DNA from: Rhizobiales bacterium UBA3584
GTDB lineage: Bacteria > Pseudomonadota > Alphaproteobacteria > Rhizobiales > Devosiaceae
Reading direction: 5' to 3'
Length of the DNA stretch: 64,000 nt
Assembly (NCBI GenBank): GCA_002375765.1
Contig: DFMV01000018.1
Coordinates: 27,650 to 91,649, forward strand
Shown here: one piece after another, positions 18,626 to 27,789 of the stretch
Numbering within the stretch: the stretch's first letter is position 1
Layout of the letters: each line of letters opens with the position of its first letter
The notes under the pieces: generated by a model
What the model was told of the DNA's origin: nothing
Database searches by the model: none
The model's input: only the letters and a program-made list of their open reading frames with translations
Position numbers and translations under genes: made by a program

Positions 18626-18814
18626 CTAATATTTGGCCGTGGCGTCGGAAGCGGGAAAAGTTTCGTCAACGGCCTCATCGACATCGTCCCAGCCCGACCT
18701 GTCATCGCGGGTGGATTCCGCGCCCGCATCGCGCACCTGCTGATCAGCCTGTCTGGGCCCGGGAACCTTGCGTTCCTTGAAGGCCGGGGCCCCATGGTCG
18801 GTCTTTTCCTTCAT
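18626..18814 (-). CDS. Small acidic conserved hypothetical protein
   Basis: 62 residues, highly hydrophilic, ending in WDDVDEAVDETFPASDATAKY. The DEA.DE(T/S)FPASD ending is a motif I recall from short uncharacterised proteins common in Rhizobiales-type genomes, which is why this short frame is taken as real. CGGAG precedes the ATG by about 7 bp. It is divergent from the next gene. Function unknown. Confidence 0.65.
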   Translation of the reverse strand: MKEKTDHGAPAFKERKVPGPRQADQQVRDAGAESTRDDRSGWDDVDEAVDETFPASDATAKY

Positions 18815-18947
18815 CGTCGTGCTCCGTTTTGTCCTTCTGGTGCCCCGCTCTCACAGAAAATAACTGATGACGAGCGGGAGAGTTGCAGGGAACCGGCGAC
18901 GAACAGCGCGCTTGGGAAAGGCAAGGACGCTTGGAAAGGACGAAACG

Positions 18948-19250
18948 ATGGCCAGCAAAACCCCTCCACAGACGACAGACGCGCTGCGTGATGCCATAGA
19001 TTCGGGCAAAACCGGCGAAAAGACCGAATGGCCGGACCCCGCCGCCGCGCCATTGGGAACCGATGCCGAAGCGGCCGGAGAGCCGCCAGATGCTCAGGAT
19101 GTGGCCGCGGGCACGCCGCCGCACCCCATTCCCACAAGACTGGAGCGGTTTCCCACATCGGCATTGATCTATGTTGGCCTTGCCACAGTGCTGCTGCTTA
19201 TCGGCCTTGGGATCGGCATGTGGGCCATGGGTCAGGGTGGCGGGCTCTGA
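18948..19250 (+). CDS. Small single-span membrane protein, hypothetical
   Basis: 100 residues from the ATG at 18948 (GGAAAGGA 7 bp upstream); the frame is open 27 codons further 5' without a ribosome site. The N-terminal two thirds are polar and Pro/Ala-rich (TEWPDPAAAPLGTDAEAAGE), then one membrane helix (SALIYVGLATVLLLIGLGIG) and a short glycine tail. The topology is a tail-anchored type with a cytoplasmic linker. I do not recognise a family. Confidence 0.6.
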   Translation: MASKTPPQTTDALRDAIDSGKTGEKTEWPDPAAAPLGTDAEAAGEPPDAQDVAAGTPPHPIPTRLERFPTSALIYVGLATVLLLIGLGIGMWAMGQGGGL

Positions 19251-19257
19251 TCCCCGA

Positions 19258-20406
19258 CTATTCGGACCAGGCCCAGTGCCCGGCGCCGAGCACCGGCGCT
19301 GCCTTGTCCAGGGTCAGTGGGCTGCGCGAAAAACTCAAGGGGGTGCGCAGGCCGGGAATGTCTTGGGGGGTGATTTTCAGACCGCGCGCGGCGACCTGGG
19401 GTTCGGCGAGAGCCTCGGCGACCGTATTGATCGGGCCGCATGGCACGCCGGCGATTTCGAGAGCGTCTATCAGCCGCGCTTTGGTCCAGGGGGCCGTGGC
19501 TTCGGCCAACAGGTCCGCGACCATGTCACGATTGGTCACGCGGTCGGAATTGGTCATTGCGCGCGGATCTGTCGCAAGTGTGGGGAGCTTTAGGACAGAG
19601 CACAGGGCCTGAAATTGTCTGTCATTGCCGCAGGCGATGATGACGTGCCCGTCGGCAACCGGGAACACCTGATAGGGAACGATGTTGGGGTGGGCGTTGC
19701 CCATGCGGGAGGGGGTTTTGCCCGAGACGAGGAAATTCATCGCCTGATTGGCAAGGACCGCCACGCCCACATCGAGGAGGGATAGATCGATATGCTGGCC
19801 CCTGCCCGAGCGCTGGCGCTCGGCCCAGGCGGCCTGCACGCCGATGACCCCATAAAGGCCGGTAAAGACATCGATCCAGGCGACGCCCACCTTTTGCGGT
19901 TCGCCCGCCGGATCGCCGGTCAGATCCATGATCCCGCTCATGCCCTGAATGAGAAAGTCGTAGCCGGGCTGGCTGGCGCGCGGGCCGGTCTGGCCAAAGC
20001 CGGTGATCGAGACATAGACGAGACCGGGATTGATGGCGGCCAGTGTTGGATAATCGAGGCCGTAGCGCGCGAGCCCGCCAACCTTAAAGTTTTCGATCAG
20101 AACGTCGGCATCGGCGATCAGCGACCTGAGCCGTTCGAGATCTGCCGGATCACGAAAATCGCAGACTACCGAGCGCTTGGAGCGGTTGGTGGCGTGGAAA
20201 TAGGCGGCGACCTTTTCGGTGCCGCCCCTTTCGTCCTCGCGCTCGATGAAGGGCGGCCCCCAGCGGCGGGTATCGTCACCCTCGGGGCTTTCGACCTTGA
20301 TGACCTCAGCGCCCAGATCGGCCAGCGTCTGGCCCAGCCACGGGCCGGCCAGGATCCGGGCCAGTTCGACCACACGCAGCCCGGCAAGCGGAGCCTCCGG
20401 CGACAT
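19258..20406 (-). CDS. CaiB/BaiF family CoA-transferase, probably for glutarate
   Basis: 382 residues from the ATG at 20406 (MSPEAPLAGLRVVELARILAG); upstream in-frame codons lie in a repeat and are excluded. Type III CoA-transferase signs are LADLGAEVIKVESPEGDDTRRWGPPF, NRSKRSV, ENFKVGGLARYGLDY, and the catalytic aspartate in GYDFLIQGMSGIMDLTG. The enzyme moves CoA between organic acids through an enzyme-anhydride intermediate. It follows the glutaryl-CoA dehydrogenase gene on the same strand, separated by a repeat, the usual arrangement of a glutarate:CoA-transferase with GcdH. The substrate is inferred from context. Confidence 0.85.
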   Translation of the reverse strand: MSPEAPLAGLRVVELARILAGPWLGQTLADLGAEVIKVESPEGDDTRRWGPPFIEREDERGGTEKVAAYFHATNRSKRSVVCDFRDPADLERLRSLIADADVLIENFKVGGLARYGLDYPTLAAINPGLVYVSITGFGQTGPRASQPGYDFLIQGMSGIMDLTGDPAGEPQKVGVAWIDVFTGLYGVIGVQAAWAERQRSGRGQHIDLSLLDVGVAVLANQAMNFLVSGKTPSRMGNAHPNIVPYQVFPVADGHVIIACGNDRQFQALCSVLKLPTLATDPRAMTNSDRVTNRDMVADLLAEATAPWTKARLIDALEIAGVPCGPINTVAEALAEPQVAARGLKITPQDIPGLRTPLSFSRSPLTLDKAAPVLGAGHWAWSE

Positions 20407-20424
20407 CAAAGCAGTTTCGCTTTT

Positions 20425-20512
20425 CTTCGAATCGCTCAAATTGCTTTTAAGTCCTTGTTTTGTCGCGCTTCCGAACCGCAAAAGTGGTGTCCACTTTTGC
20501 TGGCAGCGCTCT
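20425..20512. repeat. RIME-like intergenic repeat, copy 2
   Basis: A mosaic beginning near TTCGAATCGCTCAAATTGC and running through TCCTTGTTTTGTCGCGCTTCC to the palindrome GCAAAAGTGG-tgt-CCACTTTTGC (20478-20500) and GCGCTCTAG. The final CTA supplies the stop codon of the glutaryl-CoA dehydrogenase gene. It is the same family as copies at 17,966 and 22,697 and separates the two genes of the module. Confidence 0.7.
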
Positions 20513-21707
20513 AGAAAAACGCCTGCAAACCAGTTTGGGCGCGGCCCAGGATCAGCGCGTGAACATCATGGGTGCCCTCGTAGGTGTTGACCGTTTCGAG
20601 ATTCTGGGCGTGCCGCATGATCTGATATTCGATCTGGATGCCGTTGCCGCCATGCATGTCGCGCGACTGGCGGGCAATATCGAGCGCCTTGCCGCAATTG
20701 TTGCGCTTGACGATGGAAATCATTTCAGGCGCGAACCGACCCTCGTCCATCAGCCGCCCCACGCGCAGCGAGGCCTGCAGGCCCAGAGCGATTTCGGTTT
20801 GCATGTCGGCGAGCTTTTTCTGGAAGAGCTGGGTGGCGGCCAGGGGCCTGCCGAACTGCTTGCGATCGAGGCCATATTGGCGCGCCCGGTGCCAGCAATC
20901 CTCAGCCGCGCCCATGGTGCCCCAGGAAATGCCGTAGCGCGCGCGATTGAGGCAGCCGAACGGTCCGCTCATGCCCTCGACATCGGGCAGCAGAGCGTCC
21001 TCGCCCACTTCGACCCCATCCATGACGATCTCGCCGGTGACCGAGGCCCGCAAGGATAGTTTTCCGCCGATCTTGGGGGCGGAGAGACCCTTGGTGCCAT
21101 TTTCCAGCACAAAGCCACGCACCTTGCCTTCGTGTGCGGCGGATTTGGCCCAGACAACGAAAACATCGGCGATGGGAGAATTGGAGATCCAGGTCTTAGA
21201 GCCGTGCAGGCGATAGCCGCCATCGATTTTTTCGGCGCGGGTTTTCATCCCGCCGGGATCGGACCCCGCGTCGGGTTCGGTCAGACCGAAACAGCCGATC
21301 CACTCGCCACTGGCCAGTTTGGGGAGGTATTTCTTCTTCTGGTCTTCAGAGCCATAGGCAAGGATCGGATACATGACCAGCGAGGACTGCACGCTCATCA
21401 TCGAGCGATAGCCGGAATCGACGCGCTCGATTTCGCGCGCGATCAGCCCGTAGGCGACATAGGACGCGCCCAGCCCGCCATATTGCTCGGGAACCGTTGC
21501 GCCCAGAAGTCCGGCTGCACCGAAATCGGCAAAAATGGTCGGATCGACCCGCTCTTCGAGGTAGTCGTCAGCGACGCGCGGCGCCAGCTTGTCGGCGGCG
21601 AAAGCGGCCGCCGAGTCGCGGATCATACGCTCTTCTGCCGAAAGCTGGTCCTCGAGCAGGAGCGGATCGGACCAGCTAAAGCTGTTGCGGGCGGGTGTTT
21701 CGGCCAT
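20511..21707 (-). CDS. gcdH: Glutaryl-CoA dehydrogenase
   Basis: 398 residues, acyl-CoA dehydrogenase fold. It oxidises and decarboxylates glutaryl-CoA to crotonyl-CoA in lysine, tryptophan and glutarate breakdown, giving electrons to ETF. Diagnostic stretches are [18 protein letters not shown] at the N-terminus, [49 protein letters not shown], and [17 protein letters not shown], which contains the catalytic glutamate and the C-terminal ILGRAQTG end. The divergent LysR gene 102 bp away is the likely regulator. Confidence 0.93.
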   Translation of the reverse strand: MAETPARNSFSWSDPLLLEDQLSAEERMIRDSAAAFAADKLAPRVADDYLEERVDPTIFADFGAAGLLGATVPEQYGGLGASYVAYGLIAREIERVDSGYRSMMSVQSSLVMYPILAYGSEDQKKKYLPKLASGEWIGCFGLTEPDAGSDPGGMKTRAEKIDGGYRLHGSKTWISNSPIADVFVVWAKSAAHEGKVRGFVLENGTKGLSAPKIGGKLSLRASVTGEIVMDGVEVGEDALLPDVEGMSGPFGCLNRARYGISWGTMGAAEDCWHRARQYGLDRKQFGRPLAATQLFQKKLADMQTEIALGLQASLRVGRLMDEGRFAPEMISIVKRNNCGKALDIARQSRDMHGGNGIQIEYQIMRHAQNLETVNTYEGTHDVHALILGRAQTGLQAFF

Positions 21708-21809
21708 GATTTCTCCAGCAGACTATATCGGTTTTGGCCATCATATCGCTGGACCTCACGCCAAAATAATCCTAATTGATCGATAGTTGATGCATAAACC
21801 GCATAGATC

Positions 21810-22697
21810 ATGAGCCGCCAACGCCGCTACCTGCCCTCCATCGGACAACTGGCCGCCTTCGAGGCCGTGCAGCGCACGGGCTCGACGATTGCCGCAGCCA
21901 AGGCGCTCGATCTTTCCCAGGGCACGGTGTCGCGTCTTGTAGCATCGCTCGAAACGCAACTGGGCCGTCCGCTGTTTTTGCGCCAGAACAAGCGGCTTTT
22001 GCCCACGCCGGCCGGTATCGATTATGCGCGGGACATCGCGGCAGCGCTCGATGCCATCGAGCGCGCCTCGATGCGCACCGCTGCCGATCTGGGCGGAGGC
22101 GCCCTGTCGCTGGCCATCCTTCCCGCATTCGGCACGCGCTGGCTGGCGCCGCGCCTTGGCGGTTTTCTCGCCGCGCATCCTGGGGTCACCGTCAATCTTT
22201 CAACGCGCATCCGCCCCATCGACTTTGCCGCCGAGCGGTTCGACGCGATGATCTATTTCGGGAGCGGCGAAGCGCCCGATGCCGGGCATATGCGGCTGTT
22301 CGACGAGCGGGTTACCGCGTGCGCCGCGCCGCATCTTCTGGCCAGCCATCCGATAAGCGTTCCAGGCGATCTGGCCGGTCTGCAGCTTTTTCAACTCGAA
22401 ACCCGGCCGCGCGCGTGGGACGCATGGTTTGCCGGGCAAGGCGCGGCACCTCTGCCCGTTTCGGGCATGATGTTCGACCAGTTTGCCCTGATGATCGAGG
22501 CGACGATTGCCGGGCTGGGGGTGGCATTGCTGCCCCATTACATCGCGCAAAGCGAGATAGCGGCAGGGCGGCTGAGCCCGGTGCTCGCGTCTGCCGTTTC
22601 GGGCACCGGGTCCTACTGGCTGGCCTGGCCGCCGGCGCGGGAGACCTATCGTCCGCTTGTGGCTTTCCGCGACTGGCTGGCTGCCGAGGTGAGTTAG
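21810..22697 (+). CDS. LysR family regulator, GcdR/GcvA-like
   Basis: 295 residues. The N-terminal winged HTH is SIGQLAAFEAVQRTGSTIAAAKALDLSQGTVSRLVASLE, and the C-terminal effector domain is of the GcvA-like group (RLGGFLAAHPGVTVNLSTRI ... YFGSG). It is divergent from gcdH with a shared 102-bp promoter region, so it probably activates the CoA-transferase/gcdH operon in response to glutarate or a related acid. The effector is inferred, not shown. Confidence 0.85.
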   Translation: MSRQRRYLPSIGQLAAFEAVQRTGSTIAAAKALDLSQGTVSRLVASLETQLGRPLFLRQNKRLLPTPAGIDYARDIAAALDAIERASMRTAADLGGGALSLAILPAFGTRWLAPRLGGFLAAHPGVTVNLSTRIRPIDFAAERFDAMIYFGSGEAPDAGHMRLFDERVTACAAPHLLASHPISVPGDLAGLQLFQLETRPRAWDAWFAGQGAAPLPVSGMMFDQFALMIEATIAGLGVALLPHYIAQSEIAAGRLSPVLASAVSGTGSYWLAWPPARETYRPLVAFRDWLAAEVS

Positions 22698-22797
22698 AGC
22701 ATTTCGGCGTTTCTTGGAATCGCTTCAATTGCTCTAAGCCCTTGTTTTGTAGCGCTTCCAGGATAAGTGGTACCCACTTATCCTGGAAGCGCTCTAG
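22697..22797. repeat. RIME-like intergenic repeat, copy 3 (perfect palindrome)
   Basis: The copy starts GAGCATTTCGGCG, passes through AATCGCTTCAATTGCTCTAAGCCCTTGTTTTGTAGCGC and contains a perfect 20-bp inverted repeat, 22751-22770 against 22774-22793, with a 3-base loop. It is the best preserved of the three copies and directly follows the LysR gene, so it may also end its transcript. Confidence 0.75.
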
Positions 22798-22857
22798 GCT
22801 GAATCGACGTTCGGTCTTTGGTGCCCAAAAACAGCGCTGTCGATTGTGGAAATGCTG

Positions 22858-22962
22858 CTGGACCCCGGGAACAAGCCCCGGGGTGACATGGAGGGGGTAC
22901 GGAAACGGCAATTGTCTCAAACCACCCTGTCATCCCGGCTCAGGGCCAGGGTGACAGAGTGG
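22858..22962. repeat. Pair of short REP-type palindromes
   Basis: ACCCCGGG (22862-22869) and CCCGGGGT (22877-22884) form a short hairpin followed by GACA. A second, imperfect copy in the other orientation (GTCATCCCGG ... AGGGTGACA) lies at about 22930-22960. Together with the RIME copy they fill the 338-bp gap between the LysR gene and the mutarotase gene, in which I see no coding region. Confidence 0.5.
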
Positions 22963-23035
22963 TGAATGGGGAAGAACGGCGGCCAGCCCAGGCAGATGTC
23001 GATTGGTCCGGGAACCGCAACGCGGTCCAGTTGTG

Positions 23036-23353
23036 CTAGGGAAGCTCGAACATCTTGATGAGTTCGACCTGTACGGGCGAGCTGTCGGGGTTGGTTTCCA
23101 TGATATCGCCCATCATGGCCCACCAGCGCCCCATGATTTCGGTTTCGGGCAACCGGTCCATGGCGTGATTTTCGGCTCGCACCAGCGTTGCGAACAGGTG
23201 ATTGGTCTCGGGGTCGAGCCAGATCGTATAATCGGAAATGCCGCTCGATTTGAGCAGTTCGGCCAATTGGGGCCAGATCGCATCGTGGCGGCGCTTATAT
23301 TCATCGGCCTGGCCCGGATTGAGGATCATGCGGAAAGCGATGCGTTCACCCAT
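23036..23353 (-). CDS. rhaM: L-rhamnose mutarotase
   Basis: 105 residues, the family's normal length. It interconverts alpha and beta anomers of L-rhamnose. Visible motifs are [25 protein letters not shown] (with the conserved His and Tyr region), [14 protein letters not shown] and the tryptophan pair [19 protein letters not shown]. In rhizobia the gene is called rhaU and usually sits next to rhaK; here it is last in the divergent rhaD-rhaI operon, 11 bp after rhaI. Confidence 0.93.
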   Translation of the reverse strand: MGERIAFRMILNPGQADEYKRRHDAIWPQLAELLKSSGISDYTIWLDPETNHLFATLVRAENHAMDRLPETEIMGRWWAMMGDIMETNPDSSPVQVELIKMFELP

Positions 23354-23364
23354 CCTTATCTCCT

Positions 23365-24651
23365 TTAGACGATGCCGCCGCTGCCGCCGGCACTTGCGGG
23401 CCTGATGGCGGCAACAGCGTTGCGGTAGCCCGAGCGCCGATAGACGCCTATCGGGTCGATGGCCGCGCCCTTGTTCCTTCGGGCCATGGCAAGGATGGGT
23501 TCGACATCGGTGCGGAACGCGCTTTTGAGCGTCTGGCTGGCCATCAGCGCGTCGTTGGTCTGCTGATGGTGCGCCAGGGCTTTGCGGTCAACGAGCAGGG
23601 CCTGGGCATAGGCGCGCTGGACCTCCATGGCGCTTTGCATCAGGCTTTCGATGGGATCGGTGACGTTGTGGCTCTGGTCGAGCATATGGGCGGGATCAAA
23701 ACCCTTAACGCCGCGCTGTTCGGCATCGACCAGTTCGTTGAAAACCAGAAACAGGCGGTAGGGATCGATCGAGCCGGTATCGAGGTCATCGTCGCCATAT
23801 TTGGAATCGTTGAAATGGAAGCCGCCCAGCTTTCCGAACTGGATGAGGCGAGCCACGATCATTTCAATGTTCACATTGGGGGCGTGGTGGCCGAGATCGA
23901 CAAGGCAGAAGGCCTGCTCGCCCAGTTCCCGGGCGATCATGTAATTGGTGCCCCAATCCTGAACCACCGTCGAATAGAAGGCCGGCTCGTACATCTTGTG
24001 TTCGGTGAAGATGCGCCAGTCGGACGGCAGGGCTTTAACGACATCCTTCATGGAGGCCAGATAGCGCTCGAACTGGGCGGTGAAACTGGCCTGGCCGGGG
24101 AAATTCGAACCATCGCCAACCCAGACGGTCAGCGCCTTCGAACCAAGGGCCTTGCCGATTTCGATGCATTCGATGTTGTGATCGATGGCCTGCTGGCGGG
24201 TCGCCGCATCGGTGTGGCTGAGCGAGCCGAACTTGTAGGAATGGGCCTGGCCCGGCGCGTCGGAAAAGGTGTTCGAGTTCATGGCGTCGAACCCAAGCCC
24301 CACCTCGTCGCCCTTGGCTTTAAGGGCCTTCGGGTCTTCCTTGTCCCACGGGATATGCAGGGACACAGTGGGGGTTGCGCCGGTCAGCTGATGGATGACG
24401 CCGCAATCTTGAAGCTTGTCGAAGATATCGCGCGGCTCGCCGGGGCCGGGAAAGCGGGCAAAGCGCGTGCCGCCGGTGCCGACGCCCCAGGAGGGGACGG
24501 CAACGCCATAGGCGGCAACCTTTTCGGTGATCTTTTCGATGTCGATGCCGCGACGATCAAGGTGTTCGCCCAAAGCCGCGTAGTCGGCCTGGAGGGCCTT
24601 GTCGCGCCCGGAATTGGCTTCTCCGACCATATCCGTTGAGATTTTGCTCAT
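23365..24651 (-). CDS. rhaI: L-rhamnose isomerase, catabolic (RhaI type)
   Basis: 428 residues from the ATG at 24651; the longer open frame upstream is a shadow of rhaD. The enzyme converts L-rhamnose to L-rhamnulose with a divalent metal in a TIM barrel. Visible metal-site neighbourhoods are [44 protein letters not shown] and [29 protein letters not shown], typical of the RhaI isomerase found in rhizobia rather than enteric RhaA. It follows rhaD by 14 bp. Confidence 0.93.
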   Translation of the reverse strand: MSKISTDMVGEANSGRDKALQADYAALGEHLDRRGIDIEKITEKVAAYGVAVPSWGVGTGGTRFARFPGPGEPRDIFDKLQDCGVIHQLTGATPTVSLHIPWDKEDPKALKAKGDEVGLGFDAMNSNTFSDAPGQAHSYKFGSLSHTDAATRQQAIDHNIECIEIGKALGSKALTVWVGDGSNFPGQASFTAQFERYLASMKDVVKALPSDWRIFTEHKMYEPAFYSTVVQDWGTNYMIARELGEQAFCLVDLGHHAPNVNIEMIVARLIQFGKLGGFHFNDSKYGDDDLDTGSIDPYRLFLVFNELVDAEQRGVKGFDPAHMLDQSHNVTDPIESLMQSAMEVQRAYAQALLVDRKALAHHQQTNDALMASQTLKSAFRTDVEPILAMARRNKGAAIDPIGVYRRSGYRNAVAAIRPASAGGSGGIV

Positions 24652-24665
24652 GACGGCCCCTTCCC

Positions 24666-26768
24666 TCAGCGCGTAAAGCTTTGCGCGTTGCCCGCGTCGA
24701 CATTGATGATGTTGCCCGTCGATTTTGCCGACATGTCCGATGCCAGGAAATAGACGGCTTCGGCGATGTCCTCGGGAAACACCGAGCGCTTGAGCATAGA
24801 GCGCTGCCGATAATGCTCTTCGAGCTCGTCGGTATCCATCTTGTAGGCGGCGGCGCGCTGTTCTTTCCACTCGCCGGTCCAGATTTTCGAGCCGCGCAGG
24901 ACGGCATCGGGGTTTACCACATTGACGCGGATCTGTTCGCCCGCGCCCTCGAGCGCCAGACAGCGCGCGAGGTGGATTTCGGCGGCCTTGGCCGTGCAAT
25001 AGGCCGACGCGTTGGGCGATGCGGCCAGACCGTTCTTTGAGGCGATGAAGACGACATTGCCGCCGATATTCTGGGCGCGGAACAGCCTGAACGCCTCGCG
25101 GCTGACCAGGAAATAGCCGGTCGAGAGGATATCCATGTTCCTGTTCCAGAGCTCGAGGGTGGTTTGCTCGATCGGCGCCGAGGAGGCCAGCCCGGCATTG
25201 GACACCAGAATGTCGATGCCGCCGAATTCGACGACGCCGGCGGCAAACCCGTCGATCACAGCAGCTTCGCCGGTCACATTCATTTCGACGGTGCGCACGA
25301 CATCGGGGGAAAACGCGGCGATCAGTTCGTCCCTTGCCGCCTTGAGTCCGCCGGTGTCGATATCGGCGAGCACGACGCAGGCGCCTTCACGCAGCAGGCG
25401 AACCGCCGTTGCCTTGCCGATCCCGCCGGCGCCGCCGGTGACCAGCGCAACCTGTCCGGCGAGCGATTTGGGTTTCGGCATGCGCTGGAGCTTGGCTTCT
25501 TCAAGCAGCCAGTATTCGATATCGAAGGCTTCCTGCTCGGACAGGCCCTGATAGGTCGAAACCGAGGATGCGCCGCGCATGACGTTGATGGCGTTGACGT
25601 AAAACTCGGCGGAAATCCGCGCCGTCGCCTTATCCTTGGCGAAGGTGAACATGCCGACGCCCGGCATCAGATAGACCACCGCATTGGGATCGCGCATGGC
25701 GGGGGAGTTGTCGTGCTTGCAGCGCTCGTAATAGGCGGCGTAGCCGGCGCGGTAGTCCTGGATCTGGCTCGCCAGATTATCGATCACGGCGTCAATGTCG
25801 GGATTGGCGGGATCAAAGGCGATCACCAGCGGCCGGATCTTGGTGCGCAGGAAGTGGTCGGGGCATGACGTGCCCAGGGCGGCGAGAGGCTCGAGATCGC
25901 TCGAATTGACGAATTGGAGCACGGCGTCGCTGTCGTCGAAATGGCCGACCTTGTGGCTGTCGGCGGAAATCATGCCGCGGATGGTTGGCATGAGGCGCGC
26001 GGCGATGGCGCGGCGTTGGTCAGCGGGGAGCGATTTGACCTTCTCGCCGCCGAACGCAGGCGATCGGGCGGTTTTGGTCTCGAGCCAGTCCATGGCGGTG
26101 TTGATGGTGGCGATTGTGGTTTCGTAGCACTGCCTGGGCGTATCGCCCCAGGTGAACAGGCCGTGGGATTCGAGGATGACCCCCTTGGCGTCTGGGTTTT
26201 CAAGGCAGAATTTTTCGAGCCAGAGACCGAGTTCGTAACCGGGCCGCTTCCAGGGCAGCCAGCCGATGGAATCGCCGAAAATCTCGTGCGTTAAGGCTCT
26301 GGAATCCTTTGCTGCCGCGATGGCGATGATTGCATCTGGATGCATGTGATCGACGAAGGGTTTGGGCACATAGGCGTGCAGCGGGGTATCGATGGATGCG
26401 GCGCGGGGATTGAGATTGAAGGTGGTGTGGGGAAGATAGCCCACCATCTCGTCCTCGAATTCAACGCCGCGATAGAGCGATTTGAGGGCGCGGAGCTTGT
26501 CCATATAGAGCGTGGAAAAGCCGTCGAGCTTGATGGTGCCCACGTCACCGCCAGAGCCCTTGACCCAGAGCACCTCGACCTTTTCGCCGGTCAGAGGGTC
26601 GGTTTCGAGGATTTTCGAGGATGTGTTGCCGCCGCCGTAATTGGTGACGCGCTTGTCCGAACCCAGAAGATTGGAGCGGTAAACGAGCCGCTCGGCCTCG
26701 GTCATGCCTGCCGCTTTGGCATCGTCCCACAGGTTTGCGATGCGCGCGGGCGCTGATGACGTGCTCAT
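24666..26768 (-). CDS. rhaD: Bifunctional rhamnulose-1-phosphate aldolase / short-chain dehydrogenase
   Basis: 700 residues from the ATG at 26768. Residues about 1-430 are a class II aldolase domain (YGGGNTSSKI, HPDAIIAIAAAKDS, SHGLFTWGD) that splits L-rhamnulose-1-phosphate to dihydroxyacetone phosphate and L-lactaldehyde. Residues about 445-700 are an SDR (ALVTGGAGGIGKATAVRL; catalytic Ser near FIASKNG and YCTAKAA) expected to oxidise lactaldehyde to lactate. This fusion is known from rhizobial rhamnose loci. It is the first gene of the leftward operon, divergent from rhaR. Confidence 0.93.
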   Translation of the reverse strand: MSTSSAPARIANLWDDAKAAGMTEAERLVYRSNLLGSDKRVTNYGGGNTSSKILETDPLTGEKVEVLWVKGSGGDVGTIKLDGFSTLYMDKLRALKSLYRGVEFEDEMVGYLPHTTFNLNPRAASIDTPLHAYVPKPFVDHMHPDAIIAIAAAKDSRALTHEIFGDSIGWLPWKRPGYELGLWLEKFCLENPDAKGVILESHGLFTWGDTPRQCYETTIATINTAMDWLETKTARSPAFGGEKVKSLPADQRRAIAARLMPTIRGMISADSHKVGHFDDSDAVLQFVNSSDLEPLAALGTSCPDHFLRTKIRPLVIAFDPANPDIDAVIDNLASQIQDYRAGYAAYYERCKHDNSPAMRDPNAVVYLMPGVGMFTFAKDKATARISAEFYVNAINVMRGASSVSTYQGLSEQEAFDIEYWLLEEAKLQRMPKPKSLAGQVALVTGGAGGIGKATAVRLLREGACVVLADIDTGGLKAARDELIAAFSPDVVRTVEMNVTGEAAVIDGFAAGVVEFGGIDILVSNAGLASSAPIEQTTLELWNRNMDILSTGYFLVSREAFRLFRAQNIGGNVVFIASKNGLAASPNASAYCTAKAAEIHLARCLALEGAGEQIRVNVVNPDAVLRGSKIWTGEWKEQRAAAYKMDTDELEEHYRQRSMLKRSVFPEDIAEAVYFLASDMSAKSTGNIINVDAGNAQSFTR

Positions 26769-26934
26769 GGAATCCTCCCAAGTGTGCAGGCGTATTTTTG
26801 TGCAATAACCACACGCAAAACGATCAAAGTCAATCACTAACAATCACACACACCCAATCATGCTCGATAATGACACTTATTGATTGACAGTGATCGTATT
26901 TGGTGATGGCATGATGGACGGGAGGAGATGGTTC
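26769..26934. promoter_or_regulatory. Divergent rhaD/rhaR promoter region with repeated CAATCA motifs
   Basis: This 166-bp region is AT-rich and must hold both promoters. CAATCA occurs at 26831, 26841 and 26855, the first two in tandem with a 10-bp period (CAATCACtaaCAATCAC), and its complement TGATTG stands at 26881-26886, followed by ACAGTGATC. The phased and inverted arrangement suggests binding sites for the DeoR-type regulator RhaR encoded next door. The ribosome site GGGAGGAG for rhaR is at the right end. Confidence 0.5.
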
Positions 26935-27747
26935 ATGCACGAACGCGAACGCCACAAGGTCATTCTGTCCGCCGTTCAGGCGCGACCGGTCGCGACCGTT
27001 TCCGATCTTGTCGATCTTACCGAAACCTCGGAAGCCACGATCCGTCGGGACATTGCCGCGCTGCATGTGCAGGGCAAGCTGCGGCGGGTGCGCGGGGGCG
27101 CCGAGGCGATCAACCCGCCGACCCAATCGGGACTGGTCGGGCGGCCGTTCAGCGTCAATGAATCGATCAACGTTCCGCTCAAGCGAGCCATCGCCAAAGC
27201 GGCGGTCGATCTGTGCTCGGACGGGGACTCGATCATCATCAATGGCGGGACGACCACCTATCAGATGGTGTTCCACCTGATCGCGCGGCGGCTGCAGGTC
27301 TTTACCAATTCGTTCCCGATTGCCAGCCACCTGCTGACCCATTCGAAAAACAGCGTGGTGGTGCCCGGCGGCACGATATATCGCGAGCAGAACATCATCC
27401 TTTCGCCCTTTGAAAGCGATGTGACGCGGCATTTTTATGCGCGCCGCATGTTCATGGGCGCCCAGGGACTGGGGCGGCACGGGCTGACCGAGGCCGACCC
27501 CTTGCTCATCCAGGCGGAAATGAAACTCCTGGGACAGGCCGACGAACTTGTCGTTCTCGCCGACTCCACGAAATTCCGCCAGCGCTCGAGCCTTATCCTG
27601 TGTCCGCTCGAACGCATCTCAACAATCATCACGGACCGCGGCATTCGCGACGAAGATCGTCAAATGCTCGAGGATCACGGCATCACACTCATCATTGCCG
27701 ATGCCGGTGAGCGGTCGAACACGGAGGAAGCTTCGTCGGTCGCATAG
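26935..27747 (+). CDS. rhaR: DeoR/GlpR family regulator of rhamnose catabolism
   Basis: 270 residues from the ATG at 26935, chosen for the strong GGAGGAG 7-8 bp upstream. The N-terminal DeoR HTH is ERERHKVILSAVQARPVATVSDLVDLTETSEATIRRDIAALHVQGKLRRVRGG. The C-terminal sugar-phosphate-sensing domain has INGGTTTYQM, FTNSFPIA and GAQGLGRHGLTEADPLLIQAE. It is first in the rightward rha operon and divergent from rhaD, so it probably represses both in the absence of a rhamnose intermediate. Confidence 0.92.
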   Translation: MHERERHKVILSAVQARPVATVSDLVDLTETSEATIRRDIAALHVQGKLRRVRGGAEAINPPTQSGLVGRPFSVNESINVPLKRAIAKAAVDLCSDGDSIIINGGTTTYQMVFHLIARRLQVFTNSFPIASHLLTHSKNSVVVPGGTIYREQNIILSPFESDVTRHFYARRMFMGAQGLGRHGLTEADPLLIQAEMKLLGQADELVVLADSTKFRQRSSLILCPLERISTIITDRGIRDEDRQMLEDHGITLIIADAGERSNTEEASSVA

Positions 27748-27789
27748 GGGCCGGTGTCGATAAACAACCAAAGCTCCAGGGAGGACTTC

